Assembly (NCBI GenBank): GCA_944548615.1 | Contig: OX155972.1 | Coordinates: 1,223,854-1,287,853 of the forward strand | Origin: Micropterix aruncella | Taxonomy: Eukaryota; Arthropoda; Insecta; Lepidoptera; Micropterigidae | Direction of reading: 5' to 3' | Length of the DNA stretch: 64,000 nucleotides | Shown here: one piece after another, positions 45,600 to 56,699 of the stretch | Layout: each line of letters begins with the position of its first letter | Numbering within the stretch: position 1 is the stretch's first letter | Translations under genes and position numbers: made by a program | The notes under the pieces: generated by a model | The model's input: the letters and a program-made list of their open reading frames with translations, nothing else | Told to the model about the DNA's origin: nothing | The model's database searches: none

Positions 45600-46089
45600 G
45601 CTAGATTTCAACATTTTTTTTTAATTTATTTATTTTTTAAAAATATAATTCAAGAGATATAGGAATCCAATTCGCCCTTGAATATTAAATCTAAAGTGTA
45701 AGTCCATAATAACTGACTTACATAAGTAAACTAATGCCATAGTAAAATAACATCAGTAGGACATCTCGAGCCCTTTTCGAGATAAGGACTTACGCTTTGA
45801 CGAAAACCACCAGGGTTGCCACAATAAATACACAATTGACAAGTTGTGATCTCATTAAAGCAGAAATGCAATTATTTATAATTAATTATTATGGACGTTT
45901 ATGTATTTTTGGTTTACCTATAGATCAAGCGTCGGTTAACAAAATTGTACTATAACAGTGCTGACTTTGTGTGACAGCATTCATCACTTATTGCATGTGT
46001 TCAAAATACCTACATTTTAGTAAGTATTTATACCTAAATTAATAATTTAAACAATAAAAAATAAAAAAATAGGTGTTTGTAGATACTAT
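45600..46089. other. AT-rich spacer
   Basis: No gene or recognised repeat. Confidence 0.4.
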
Positions 46090-46109
46090 CCTTCTTCATT
46101 TAGTTCGAA

Positions 46110-46995
46110 CCGGAAAACGCTTTCACTCTTACCAATAAAATTATCTTATAACCGCGTTAAACCCTTGTTATTGTTATACCCGGTATAGCCGAGTTATAAC
46201 GAAGTTGTAAAATCGTGACGAATAAATCAGTTATAACGCGGTTATAACTACTCCCTGAAACCAAAGACAAGTCATATTTCTAGCATGGCAACGCCCGCTT
46301 GGAAGCAGTGTGGCCAACTGAAGCGGCATGAAATGCACATGAAATGTCACTTTTTGTTGTCAGAAAGCCCTTGCCCATTGTTTTGTTACGCGAATGCTGA
46401 TCGAATTTATAGTGGTATTTTGCAGGTCAGCTCTCAGGATATCGATGATTCTTGCGGCGTATGGCTTAGTGAAACGATATTTAGTTTTAAAATTGTAATC
46501 ATCCAAATCGAACGGGTCGTATCGCAATTTGTAAATTTTGGTCGCCTATCACGACGCATTTTGATTTCTTCCAATAAATCCAGATCGATCATATCATCCA
46601 AGTCGACAAAATCCATTATTCGGCTAAAACGCAGGATTTCACAGCAGTATAAAAGGCGTATCCTCGTCGTAACACGGCTATTACAACGAAAGCGCACGAT
46701 TCGCGAACGAGAAGCTCCACGTCCGCGGCTGTCAGGTGGCTGTCAGTTTGAAACAGCTGTTACGCCGGTCGGCCATTTTTAAGTTAATACTCCATTAAAC
46801 CGCTGTTATACCTGGCCTCGGGGTGGTATAGCGGAGTTATAGTGCGGATGGAAATCTAGTACCACTATTCCATGCTTATACCCGAGATGATCAGTGGTGT
46901 AAGCTATACCGCGTTTATTGGTCACAGATTTTCTTATACCTAGTAATAACAGAGGTATAAATTTTACAACTCGTTTATTGGTAAGGCTGTTTGAG
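46110..46995 (-). mobile_element. Decayed Harbinger-type transposon
   Basis: Outer ends CTTACCAATAAA on the left and its complement TTTATTGGTAAG on the right (about 46118 and 46973-46985). Subterminal blocks are rich in GTTATAACGCGGTTATAAC-like motifs and GTTATACC. The interior keeps a piece of transposase on the minus strand. Flanks give TA on each side but no clear 3-bp duplication. Confidence 0.5.
46360..46697 (-). pseudogene. Harbinger-like transposase N-terminal relic
   Basis: The minus-strand frame includes MDFVDLDDMIDLDLLEEIKM then RRDRRPKF, an acidic N-terminus followed by a basic box. After a frame shift near 46530 the alternative frame gives YDPFDLDDYNFKTKYRFTKP, resembling the stretch D-x-x-x-D-x-x-F-x-x-R-(F/Y)-R-(F/L)-(S/T)-K before the DDE core of Harbinger nucleases. 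The frame then stops; the DDE core is absent. Identification rests on this pattern only. Confidence 0.45.
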
Positions 46996-47112
46996 TTTTC
47001 CACATCTTGAGCAATAGTTCTTAAATAGTGTATGTTACGTGCAGTCACTGCTGGCACATTTTACACTGAATCCAATCAGATTTAGACTTACTGTATTATA
47101 TTATAGATTATA

Positions 47113-47692
47113 TTAACCCGTTGAGTATGAGTCAACCAAATCTGGTTCCGAAACAATTATCCGTTGAGTACGAGTCGACCAAATCTGGTCGCGCGTTTTT
47201 TTTCACTTCTTTGACGTTCTCATATTTATTCATAATTATCTAATTGTTTTACAAAATGATATTTCAATATTCTATATTCGAAATTTCAATGCAATCATTG
47301 TGCAGTTGTTCTTTTTATGATTGGTGTAGTAGTTTCGTAGTTATAGTACTTTAACCCTTCAGGCCTCGGCCCCTCAGCCGATTGACAAGTTGATGTCCCA
47401 AAAAAAATTTGTAAAAATTAGTAAAAAAATTGAATTATGACACTGTCTCACCAAAACATTAATTAATGCTAAACCACTGTATCCATAATTAAAATAAAAC
47501 ATATTAACATAATAAAACATAATATAATAAAATAAATTAAACTAAAATAAAACTAAAACGGGGTCGTCACGCTGCATCGTGTTTTGGCCGATATCGGCCA
47601 ACCGGGGCTCTAGGGGTTAAGTCGATGTCGCCGAAAATCCTGCAAAAGAGACAGATGCATCCATGAAAATACCCATTTACTCCAAGGGTTAA
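47113..47692. mobile_element. piggyBac-type MITE (outer) with nested MITE
   Basis: TTAA at 47113-47116 and 47689-47692; ends CCCGTTGAGTA and TACTCCAAGGG are imperfect inverted repeats. The left end contains a tandem copy of a unit with GAGTCGACCAAATCTGGT. The second MITE (47351-47620) sits inside at another TTAA. Confidence 0.7.
47351..47620 (-). mobile_element. piggyBac-type MITE, copy 2 (inner)
   Basis: Inverted relative to 32530-32798, flanked by TTAA at 47351-47354 and 47617-47620, with the same GGCCGATATCGGCC palindrome. The two copies are 261 and 262 bp between the TTAA sites. Confidence 0.85.
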
Positions 47693-47959
47693 GATTTAGA
47701 CGTATTATTGTAGCTATCAAAGGATTCTATGCAAAAAATCTTTAGTGTCATTACTCTTTTCATGTTTACTTCTCTTTGGTTTCTTCACGGCAAGAAAACA
47801 AAGGTTACCTACCTTTGTTTTCTTGCCTTTTCAGCATTGGGTGAAAAGTGATCCTCGTTTTCACCGTTTGAAATATAAATAGCTTGTGTTTTACGTGATC
47901 CTTGACCCCTGTTTATCTTAAATAATAATCATTTTTCTTTATCACTGCAATCATTCATG

Positions 47960-48593
47960 TCGCCATCTGTTTCTTCACTCGAGTCATGATTTTTCTTTGG
48001 ATTTCCTTTCTTATCTTTAATTGTTTTTGTATTAAATCTTTGGCATTTTTATTTGCTTCTTTGAGTGTTCCTCTCTTTTTGGTAGCTTCAGTCTTGTTTA
48101 TATTAAATTGTATTTCTTTCTTCTTCCTTTCAGCAATATCCCGTCTCTTCTATTTTTTTTTCTCTGTAATTCAGAATATCTGCCGATTGTTTAGCCCTTC
48201 TAGCTGAAGTTAAAGGAATTTGTGGTATGTGTGATACTTCGACTAAAAATTTAGAAGGTTTTCGTTTTTCTTCTATGCTATCATAGGGTCTGTAATAGTG
48301 TATTATCACTGATATAAACAATGCTAATATCTTTTTAAAATCTGAGGATCAATAAAAAGGCTAGGTGAGTCTCGGTTAAATGAAGTCGATGGCATATTTG
48401 GTGGTGTTTTGTTCTGGTCTGTGACGTTCATATTTTCCTTTTCAAATCCCGGTAGACAATCAATTGAAGAAATCTGACGTATGGGGGTTTGTGTTCTGCA
48501 TTCAAATTCAACATGTTCACAATGTTCTGCATTTTCATTAAACGAAGATGTCTGGAGCAGTGCCTGTTTTAGTTTGATGTAGGTAGCACACAA
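47960..48593 (-). pseudogene. Possible pogo/jerky-type transposase C-terminal relic
   Basis: Minus strand in three frames: first a frame with PPNMPSTSFNRDSPSLFIDP (48324-48593), then EEKRKPSKFLVEVSHIPQIP and SARRAKQSADILNYREKK (48130-48321), then a shifted frame with AERKKKEIQFNINKTEATKK. A Pro/Ser-rich linker, a basic stretch and a lysine-rich coiled-coil-like tail resemble the region after the DDE core in insect pogo-like transposases. There is no core nearby. Low-confidence family call, but the coding-like character across 600 bp is real. Confidence 0.3.
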
Positions 48594-48889
48594 GTCTGCT
48601 CAGGATCATTTTCTCTGCGTTGTGCAATATCATATATAGTGAATACAGAATAGGGCAAAGCGTTAGGATTTACCTACTGGATAAATTCCGCTCCTTCTAA
48701 AGCCACTGTCACAGGTGTGGAGCGCGTGTCAATGCATCGCGTATAAGGGTAATAAAACACTTAATTGACTTACAAGTACCCACACACACATTACAATATC
48801 TATTAGTAAGTACCAAAACAGTCATGACGTAATATAAAAACACTTTAAAAATATTTTGACAGGGCTCTTACAGTATAGAGGGAAAGAAG
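48594..48889. other. Spacer
   Basis: Nothing recognised. Confidence 0.4.
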
Positions 48890-49300
48890 CCCCTAAGGGC
48901 TTCTATCCTCTAAGGGCATCTATCCTTTGAACACTCGAGGCTACTATCCTTTCCGCTAGGATAGATGCCCCTTTGTAGGTATTTTAAGTAAAATAAACGC
49001 AAAAAATCAGTGATTGACTCCTAAATGTGTTCTCAATAAATAAATGTATTAACACAATTAAAATGTAATCCATTACTGCTTATAAAGATATGGGCAGTGA
49101 ATGTTTACGTTTGAAACTTTGAAGCGTTCGTCACAAGCGAGAAACATCCACCCCGCACAACAGCTTGCGTGTAACTGAGGTGGGGGATGCATGTGGCGCG
49201 TATGGTATAGCTGTTTTGTTATTTGGTAGTTGGGTTTTTAGAAACGAGGCGTCTATCCCAGTGCGGCATCTATCCCGGTTTTACCCTATAAGGCCTAGAT
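48890..49300. repeat. Cluster of GGCATCTATCC-type motifs
   Basis: GCTTCTATCCTC, GGCATCTATCCTTT, GGCTACTATCC, AGGATAGATGCCCC (inverted), GGCGTCTATCCCAG and GGCATCTATCCCGG are spread over 400 bp. The arrangement suggests the two ends of a small transposon, unclassified. Confidence 0.45.
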
Positions 49301-49302
49301 AT

Positions 49303-49303
<1 letters not shown>

Positions 49304-49351
<48 letters not shown>

Positions 49352-49424
49352 GATAGCTACTACGTTTCAACCCACGTTTGGACGCTTCGCGTCATCGAAA
49401 AAGTGGAATCAAATATTAGGTCTC

Positions 49425-49462
<38 letters not shown>

Positions 49463-49540
49463 CATGATAGCTACTACGTTTCAACCCACGTTTGGACGCT
49501 TCGCGTTATCGAAAAAGTTGGAATCAAATATTAGGTTGAA
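49304..49540. repeat. Duplicated (GA)n plus unique unit
   Basis: (GA)n followed by ATGATAGCTACTACGTTTCA through GGAATCAAATATTAGGT is present twice (from about 49304 and 49428). The frames with RERERE are not proteins. Confidence 0.9.
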
Positions 49541-50303
49541 TACGTGCATATGTCTATAAGTAGGTACTATAAAGATGCTACAAATAAATTTAATTAATAG
49601 GATAGAAAAATATAAAATCACGTAAAAAATACACCAAAGCTAACATAGTGGGGCCGATTGCGATTCTTTCCGTATTAAAATAAGGGCGGTCTTAAACTAA
49701 CCCGAGTGCATGCACTAAAATTATTGCGATTGCGTTTCTCCCAATTTAGGAACGTGACCTTATATGCTTGACGTGGTGTTTGTCTACGGAAATTAAGGAC
49801 GCTTTCGCGCCGGACCCACGATTCAAACGTCAAACGGCCATAGTCGGATTGGACGTTTCTTGTCAGTGTTTTACGTTTTAATATCTTCGTTTTTGGCATA
49901 GCAAAACAACGAAAATAAAAACAAATCTTTGGGGAGGCTGTCAATTAAAAAGTGGGCTGTTTCTTTCGACAGCCTATGCCATTACCGAATGCTACAGCAG
50001 GCAAATCGAAAGGGTTGGAATAATCCCTTAAGAGACGAAATTCCATATCACTTAAGTGACGAAATTCCGGTCTTGCAGCCGCTCTGAAAATATAAATTTA
50101 TAGGTTATGTCGGAATGCTTTGAAATACCACAATTATACGCCCCTACCATTGCAATTTAGCATTACGTCGTCTCCGAATGAGTAAATATGCATTTGGCAT
50201 AATTTTCTTTTAAAAAGTGACAGAAATCAAAGCAGGCATATTACGGTCGCTCCGAACAAGAGCGTTCTAAAATAGACGCGCTCCCGCATTGTTTTTATTT
50301 ATT

Positions 50304-50894
50304 CATAGCTTTTATCGCGGGCCTAGGCCAGCGCGGCGACCGAATGAAGAAATTTCTTAACGAAAATTAATGATTTTAAACTGATAATTACGTCTAAACG
50401 AGTACTGCTTACGATTCGAAAAAAATATATGTTAAACAAGAACATTTTCGTAATATTCTTAGATTTGAATATTTAGATTTTGTTTATATTACATAGTGTA
50501 ATTAATTTGTGAAACTAGGTCTAACCGAACACAAAAACGACTACTAGGCAAATACTATCTGGCGTCTTATTAAGAAACCTGCACCATTTTAAAGATAATT
50601 TAATTATCTATCATTTTGTCTACGTTTTTTTTTTCGAATAATCCGTTTTTTTTGCTTTATCGAATAAAAAATTCGTGCGCGGCGCTCTATCGGAAGACGG
50701 TTAAATTATTCCGAATCATTTGCTAACGCAGCCGCAAATGATTCGGAATAATTTCAACGTTTTCCGATAGAGCGCAGTTATCTGATATCAGAAAAAATAA
50801 AATAAATAAAATAAATAAATAATTATAATTGCATAAGTTGTTAAAAATGCTATGCAATAGCTTTACCGCGGCAGTCTCCGAGTGCCACACGTAT
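50304..50894 (+). mobile_element. Hairpin-core interspersed repeat, copy B
   Basis: See 267-859. The palindromic core is at 50695-50772. Flanks TTTTTATTTATT on the left and a matching TTTTTTATTTATTT on the right suggest a long target duplication in T-rich DNA. Confidence 0.7.
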
Positions 50895-51019
50895 TTTTTA
50901 TTTATTTGTTTATTTAGGTAAGTAACAGCATGAGCTTATAATTACATAAATAATTTTTAAAAAAACATATTCTTATGCCGATTATAATTTACGCCGTTCG
51001 AAATTATTTGAAAAATATT

Positions 51020-51618
51020 TGTGAGAGACCACCCCTCACTAGACTCCAAGTTGTGCGGTGTAAGATGGTGGTATCAACTAATGAGTTATCTCCATATTGA
51101 AAGGCGATTTAAATGAAGTAGAAGGTATTTATTGATTGAAAGATTGATATTTCCAGTTATAACGCTTCCCGAACAGTTTACGTTGTCGTGAGTATATTAA
51201 TGCACGACTGCGGCTACGAGGATATATGGATTAGGATTGTGCGTGTGCTCCTAGTATCTTGTACTGGGAACGGCTCGAGTCTGTGGGATTACAGACTGAC
51301 GCTTCGAGACTCAGGGAGAATGAGGAAAGGAAACCAAAGAGCCGGAATCGTTGACCTAACTCGTGAGAGAGAGTGCCGGGTATGCCGTCGCAACCTTGGG
51401 GGAAGGTGATCACTCGAGGAATGATACTTTGGTTGCTTTTTCGCCGGTTTATATAGGCCGGTTAATGATGCAATCCGAAATATTCCTAGTAAAAGTATTG
51501 TTTCATCGTGCTGATTGACCGCTGCACGAGTCAAAATAATACCTGAATTGAGTCTGTGTATTTCACTGGAAATCGATGCATTTGTTGATCGCATGTAATG
51601 GACTTAAGGGCCATTACA
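51020..51618 (-). mobile_element. Solo LTR, group L copy 3
   Basis: On the minus strand it starts TGTAATGGCCCTTAAGTCCA and ends GGTCTCTCACA. TATA box at 51448-51455. No clear target duplication remains. Open frames here are chance. Confidence 0.75.
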
Positions 51619-52337
51619 AATTTTACAAAAGAAATATGAAACAAAAAATACATCCGTAAATATTTATTAGTTGAGAGAAAACGGATCTATACCGCGCGGA
51701 AATAGACAAAAGTCCTCCCGACGCATTTGTAGACGGTCAATGTAACTTTGCCGAAAATGTAACTTTGCCGGGAGAACTCATCGCCCAAGTCCACGCGGCA
51801 AGGACTCATACCCAAAAAATGTCAAATGACCGCAAAAGTTGTAGAGTTAACCGCAGACATATATAAATCATACGTATACAACATAAATTCAAAATAAGTA
51901 AATGGGAATACGTATATAAATTGTATTGTATTTATACATACATATTACAAATCAATAATTACTTGCAGTTGTCGCTGCTGCTTCAAGGGCGGATCGCACC
52001 GCCGCGCCGATTTAAAACTTATTGTGTTTCTGCTATAAATGTCAAGCTCTGTGAATTGATGATTATACATACGTGGCAATCGGTTAAGCATTGAATTAAG
52101 GGTGTAGTTAGAATGTCGTCTATTAACCAGGCAACTGTCAAAAAGGTAGAATGCTATTGCATTTCGGATATGGTGATCTTATTTTAGAACGAAATGAGCT
52201 AAAATTGTTCGAGGCTAAATTTAGACTAGAAACGCAATCTCAACATGACTTATTTTTTTTCAACGACAAAACGCTTTTAATTAGTTGCGTTTTCTGACAT
52301 TATTTTAGATCGTCAACGAACCGCAATCGGCCCCAGT

Positions 52338-52739
52338 ATGAAATGAAGTAATTTCATTAGGCGAGGGTAAGCAGTATTGCGGTATCTGTATTGGTCCTCG
52401 GCCCAGGTTTCATAGAAAAATGCCCATGGTACTTTGTATGATGTGGTCACAATGCAACGAGTCTACAAGATCGGCTCCACTGCGAAAATAATATACTGGG
52501 TTCGCAGTCTTCCTCCCCCAATCCAGCACTGGGCTCAGATGATATGGTGGTTGTAAATCCCTTCGTAGCACTGTTCAAGCACGATAATGGCTAATCCCAA
52601 AGCGACTTGCGATTAACCTGGTTTTAGTATCTGGATGTACCTACTTGTAGGTTTGCAACATGCATAGTATATATTTATCGTGTACTCTCCCAATTAACAC
52701 CATCCTATTTCCACGAGTTTTTTGAACCACTAAGTTCCC
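52338..52739. other. No gene recognised
   Basis: Nothing beyond ordinary sequence. Confidence 0.4.
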
Positions 52740-52912
52740 ACGGTCTCGTACTTCGGTCAGCCTCTGACAGTTTACTAAAAATTCCGAGTTATATTAGTGA
52801 TTTCTATTTCTATTCTTTCTGTGTCCATGGTGCAAGGCTCTGGAACGATCTCCCAGCAAACATACGAAACTCGCCTTCTTTACCATCGTTTAAGACTCAC
52901 CTTAAAAATTAA
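52740..52912 (+). pseudogene. LINE C-terminal relic, GARLWN type
   Basis: The frame encodes VHGARLWNDLPANIRNSPSL then PSFKTHLKN and a stop at 52910-52912. The box G-A-x-L-W-N-x-L-P followed by F-K-x-x-L-K is the C-terminal end of Jockey-group and related LINEs. The 80 bp before it look homologous but are frame-broken. A TTATTATTATATTTAAT stretch follows at 53135-53155, possibly the tail. Confidence 0.7.
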
Positions 52913-53159
52913 TACCTTTCTAATAAGTAACCAATTCTTCCGTTTCTCTCCTCTTCCTCTCGCAATTTCCTCTCCTCGGGCATTATTAGTTTTAAATTCT
53001 TCCACATGCAGACGGTCAGTATATTGTGTAATAATCTTTATTTTCACAATGCGCGTGTTTAGGTTAGTTGTAAGACATTGCCATGTGGCAATAAACTTGC
53101 CTTTTTGTATAACAATTAAGTGCAAATAAAGAGTTTATTATTATTATATTTAATATTGT

Positions 53160-53677
53160 TTTAAAATGGCTTTCATATCGCAATTTCGTACCAGCGAGTC
53201 AAATAAGGCCCGTCCACAACGAATAGCGGCCATAAAGGGTGTTAAACGGCCCATTTGTATGATCCGGGTGCCTGCTAACGGCTCACATACACACATACAC
53301 CCACACATACTCATACATACACACACACTTATCCCCTCGGCTGCTAAATCAAGGAGACTCTCCCTCTCCCTTCCTCTCTTATAATACGGCGGAAAAAATC
53401 ACTGCCCTAAAATAATGAATAAATATTAGTTTGAAGGCAATAAACAGGACCTACCTCCCCCATTTTATTATAACGATACGCAATATGCTCACCGCGTCGC
53501 ACTTAATGTTAAACGAATTATAAAAGAGAACATCAAAGATTCGTTTACTGTATAGTTTATAAACATAAACAGAAATTGTGTTCCTGAAATAGCATCGTAA
53601 TAAACGAACTGGAAGTAGGTCTTAGTAGGTACATGGGGAGCCAACCCAGCTACGCTCGGACCTATGCATCTCCGCAA
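53160..53677. other. CA-rich stretch, no confident gene
   Basis: CACATACACACATACACCCA-type repeat at 53285-53330 and a CTCTCCCTCTCCC stretch near 53355. A 72-codon frame (53166-53384) has no motif. Confidence 0.3.
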
Positions 53678-54275
53678 CTGGAGCTGTCAACTACAACGGG
53701 CGATCCCGTCACCTCGGGAAGTTTTAACGATATTAGATCGTCCTGTCTCCCGTGAGGTGAGCGTAGAAGACTTGAGACGAAAACAGTCCACTGTCTAGTT
53801 ACGCCACTCGCCCATAAGAAGCCAACGCCTTACCGCGAGATAACCAGGTTAATCAACTAGCGGGCCGACACTCGCGCTCTTACTTCCGCGCAATCGACCT
53901 CGAACCTTAACCCGACTGGTTAAGGTTCGAGGTCGCTTGCGCGGTGTTCTCCCTTACGTAGCGGTGATACGGTGTCTACCGAATCTATCGCGGACCACGG
54001 CATCCTTTGCCCGGCTCTTCACCCGGTATCAGGTAGTCGATTGGTCGTTTCAAGAGCAGTCGCCGTAAGGTTAACAACTGCCCCCGCTCTATAGGAAACA
54101 ATACTGTTTCGAGGCTCCCACGGCTATCACTCGGAATACACAAAGATTGGCTGGGGAAACAAGAGTCCTACCCGGGCTCGCACTTCTGCGTGGAGGCTGC
54201 CGGAGGGTTAAACCCGTTAGTTTGGACGACCCTTGAGCACATGGGTTTTAGTGGCTGAACTGGAACAGGGCCCAT
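53678..54275 (+). repeat. Family P, most complete copy
   Basis: GC-rich repeat from about GTCAACTACAACGGGCGATC to AACAGGGCCCATTAGCT. Landmarks: GGTGTCTACCGAATCTATCG, CACCCGGTATCAGG, GGGCTCGCACTTCTGCGTGG, GAGCACATGGGTTTTAGTGG. It has a local inverted repeat (GCGCAATCGACCTCGAACCT at 53888 versus AGGTTCGAGGTCGCTTGCGC at 53923). Other copies: 8655, 11707, 39241, 42848, 54610. No frame is conserved among copies by eye. Confidence 0.75.
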
Positions 54276-54293
54276 TAGCTCTCATGCATATCC

Positions 54294-54548
54294 GCAGCGG
54301 AATATGCCGCTCTATTATGGAGTGGATCTACACACGTAAAAATGGTCGATACTGCTGTTAACGACGCAGCAAGAATTGTCTCCGGCTGCTTCAAACCTAC
54401 TCCCTGGGCAAAGATTTATCTGCTCATCGCCATCGCACCCTCTAAAATATGTCGTAATGTCCTGGCTGATTATGAACGCCTAAATGTGATAGACGACATA
54501 AGACACCCACTGCATGGACAAGAGCCACACCAACATCCCCTCAATTAA
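54294..54548 (+). pseudogene. LINE RT C-terminus, EYAA type
   Basis: The frame reads AAEYAALLWSGSTHVKMVDT, then AVNDAARIVSGCFKPTPWAK, then LLIAIAPSKICRNVLADYER and RHPLHGQEP before a stop at 54546-54548. The sequence E-Y-A-A-x-x-W, then R-I-(V/I)-(S/T)-G-x-x-(K/R)-P-T-P, then I-A-P-x-x-x-R is the post-palm region of a distinct LINE clade (LOA/R1-like by memory). It starts almost directly after the end of a family P copy. Confidence 0.75.
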
Positions 54549-54609
54549 TTAATTCATTCATTCATTCATCGCCGAAAGTCATTCTTAAGTCGCACACAAA
54601 CGCTAAAAG

Positions 54610-54690
54610 GCAAATAGAATTGTCAACTACAACGGGCGATCCAGTCACCTCAGGAAGTTTTAACGATTAGTCGTTCTATCTCTTGTGAAT
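54610..54690 (+). repeat. Family P, 5' end only
   Basis: GTCAACTACAACGGGCGATC through TAGTCGTTCTATCTCTTGTG. Confidence 0.65.
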
Positions 54691-55807
54691 TATACCCAGT
54701 AGATATATTCAGTTGCTGAAACAAGGTGTTATTTTAATATTACTACGGATGGCTGTAAGAAATCGTGAAATGATAAGACCGATGTTTGTATCAATTAAAT
54801 AATATGATGTCAAATTTCTTATACTTCCCCGACCCACCAACTAACGAGAGGGAAAGTATTGTGAACGCGCTACTTTTTCTCCGTGGTGAAGACGGAAATA
54901 TCCGTTTCGAGCCCCCCTGAGACTATTAAGGCTATTTACAGATATACATCTATATGTGTGTCTGTGTGTCTATGTATATTCCGCCTAGTAGCGCTTAACA
55001 CTTTATCCGATTGAGCTGAAATTTGGCTTGCATGCATGATTTGGTCATGGCAAGAGTTAAAATTTGGCGCACTCACTACTCAATACAATCTCTAAACATT
55101 TGACTTATAGATTTGAATTTTGTTACGCAAAATCACATTAATTTCGCCGGTAAGTATATTTGCGTAAGCGATTGAATCGAACGTTTTTAATGCGTTGCAT
55201 TCTCCCTATCCGCGCTCGTCGCCGACTATTCTTTTCAATCAGGTCAACCTCCTTCCCGAAGGGACATCACGCTCAAAATCCTTGCAAAGGTCCTTAGCTA
55301 CTGGGCGGAAATTTTGGGGGCACAGTTTTTTTTAATAATTATTACTGTAAATCCAAATTTATATATCAATACAATAGAGCTATTTTTCTTTCTTTATTTC
55401 TTTCTTGTGCTTTGACTGATCAGGAACTATATTGTGATATGCTGTCAGCAACGTGAAACCACTATCACATGATCGTTCTCTGGTCGCTTACCGGGTGGAG
55501 CAGTGGAGAGCGCAGTGCAAAACGAACGGTCACGACCGTCCATCACGACTTCTCCACAATATCGCTATAAAGTCAGTTTGCTCAAACAATTCGTCTTCTC
55601 TCGCCAATTGTGCGGTCGACATTTACCTATAGCACCAAACGTCGCCACCTTTTGTTGACTTCACGAACTGCTTGCGTAATCACCCTATTATAAACCATTC
55701 AATAGTCATTTAGGCGTACGGAACAAAATAACGGAGAGGAATAATAATAACAAGCTGAAACCCATCGAATTCTGCCTTAAAATATGTTAAAACAGTTAAG
55801 AACATCA
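54691..55807. other. No gene recognised
   Basis: 54900-55060 is a diverged repeat with TCCGATTGAGCTGAAATTTG. 55430-55700 is GC-richer and includes TATAAAG then TCAGTTT, a possible core promoter, at about 55564-55579. Assignment uncertain. Confidence 0.35.
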
Positions 55808-56160
55808 ATTTATTTATTTATTTATTGGTCCACAAAAAAAAATACACCGTTAGCACTTAAAATAGCTTGTGTTGCTCCTAACTAGGCAGACCCTGTTCTA
55901 AGGAGAACACCAATACAAATGATTATAAACTACATAACTTCCAAAATGAAAAATAAAAATTTGAATCAAGTCAAGTTAAAATGAAATTCTCACTACAGCA
56001 AAATAATATTAGAACTATAAACAAGTAATACTAAATAATAATGTATAATAATAATAATAATATATAATAGCAATAATAAATAATCATTTATAATAATAAG
56101 TAATAATATATAACAATTAGTAAAAATAGGTATATAAAATATATAGAAAAATAAATATAT
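55808..56160 (-). mobile_element. LINE 3' UTR, minus strand
   Basis: TTTATTTATTTATTTATTGG at the low end and the hairpin at 55869-55910; AAT-rich body. Confidence 0.65.
55869..55910 (-). ncRNA. Two-tier 3' UTR hairpin, copy 12
   Basis: Minus strand: 10-bp outer stem, GTGTT and CTCCT pairing with AGGAG and AACAC with one bulge. 5' internal loop TAGAAC, inner stem AGG/CCT, 3' internal loop AGTT. Confidence 0.75.
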
Positions 56161-56373
56161 TTATTTATTTTATAATTGTAATGAATGTTTTCTCCGTCTC
56201 TCTCCTACCAAGGTTTATTAACCATAATGTTTATTTATTTATTTAATTTAACAATTCATTTACAAGTGCACAAGTATCACTAATAATCATATCAATAAAA
56301 AAATATATATATAATTAAAATTAAAATTAAAATTAAACACGGCCGATATGAGCATTAGCATTTAAGTACTGCT

Positions 56374-56411
56374 GCTGCCCAACTAAGTGCCAGGACTTGT
56401 TCCAGGGCAGC
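56374..56411 (-). ncRNA. Two-tier 3' UTR hairpin, copy 13
   Basis: Minus strand: perfect 7-bp outer stem GCTGCCC/GGGCAGC, 5' internal loop TGGAAC, inner stem AAGT/ACTT with a 6-nt loop, 3' internal loop AGTT. Both stems are different from the common version yet fully paired, the strongest single covariation case. Confidence 0.8.
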
Positions 56412-56699
56412 TAGCTCTCTAGTTTTTATATCACATATATTCGGCAATGAATAAAAAAAAAAAAAAAAAGGAAAAGAAATATATATATTCCCGTCACCAT
56501 TACAAATTATAACTAATAATCACTAACTAATGATCACAATAGGAAATAAAACACAAAAATAAATAATCGTGTTAATAAAATAAAAATAAAATAAAATGTC
56601 AAATGATATCAAACAATAGTCACCAAAATTTATGAATAAGTAATAGTAATAAATAAAAATAAGAAAAGTCAAAGAAAATAATAATAATAATAAGAAATG

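Larger units (their letters stand above)
49650..52334. mobile_element. Large TIR element carrying two later insertions
   Basis: Inverted ends GGGGCCGATTGCG (49650-49662) and CGCAATCGGCCCC (52322-52334), flanked by AGT on both sides (49647-49649, 52335-52337). The TIR resembles that of the MITEs at 58244 and 62838 (GGGCCCGATTGCG). Without the insertions at 50304-50894 and 51020-51618 it would be about 1.5 kb. Minus frame 49675-49944 (89 codons, basic) has no recognised motif, and no transposase core was found. Confidence 0.55.

Noticed and set aside
47986..48207. 73-codon hydrophobic plus frame
   Set aside because: It is the antisense of the lysine-rich minus-strand relic at 47960-48593.
48890..49300. 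CRISPR-like array
   Set aside because: Motifs are not evenly spaced, occur in both orientations, and the DNA is eukaryotic.
49165..49534. Open frames with RERERE
   Set aside because: Translation of the (GA)n repeat and the duplicated unit.
51188..51594. Three open frames around the LTR
   Set aside because: All lie in the solo LTR 51020-51618 and have counterparts in the other LTR copies without conserved stops or starts.
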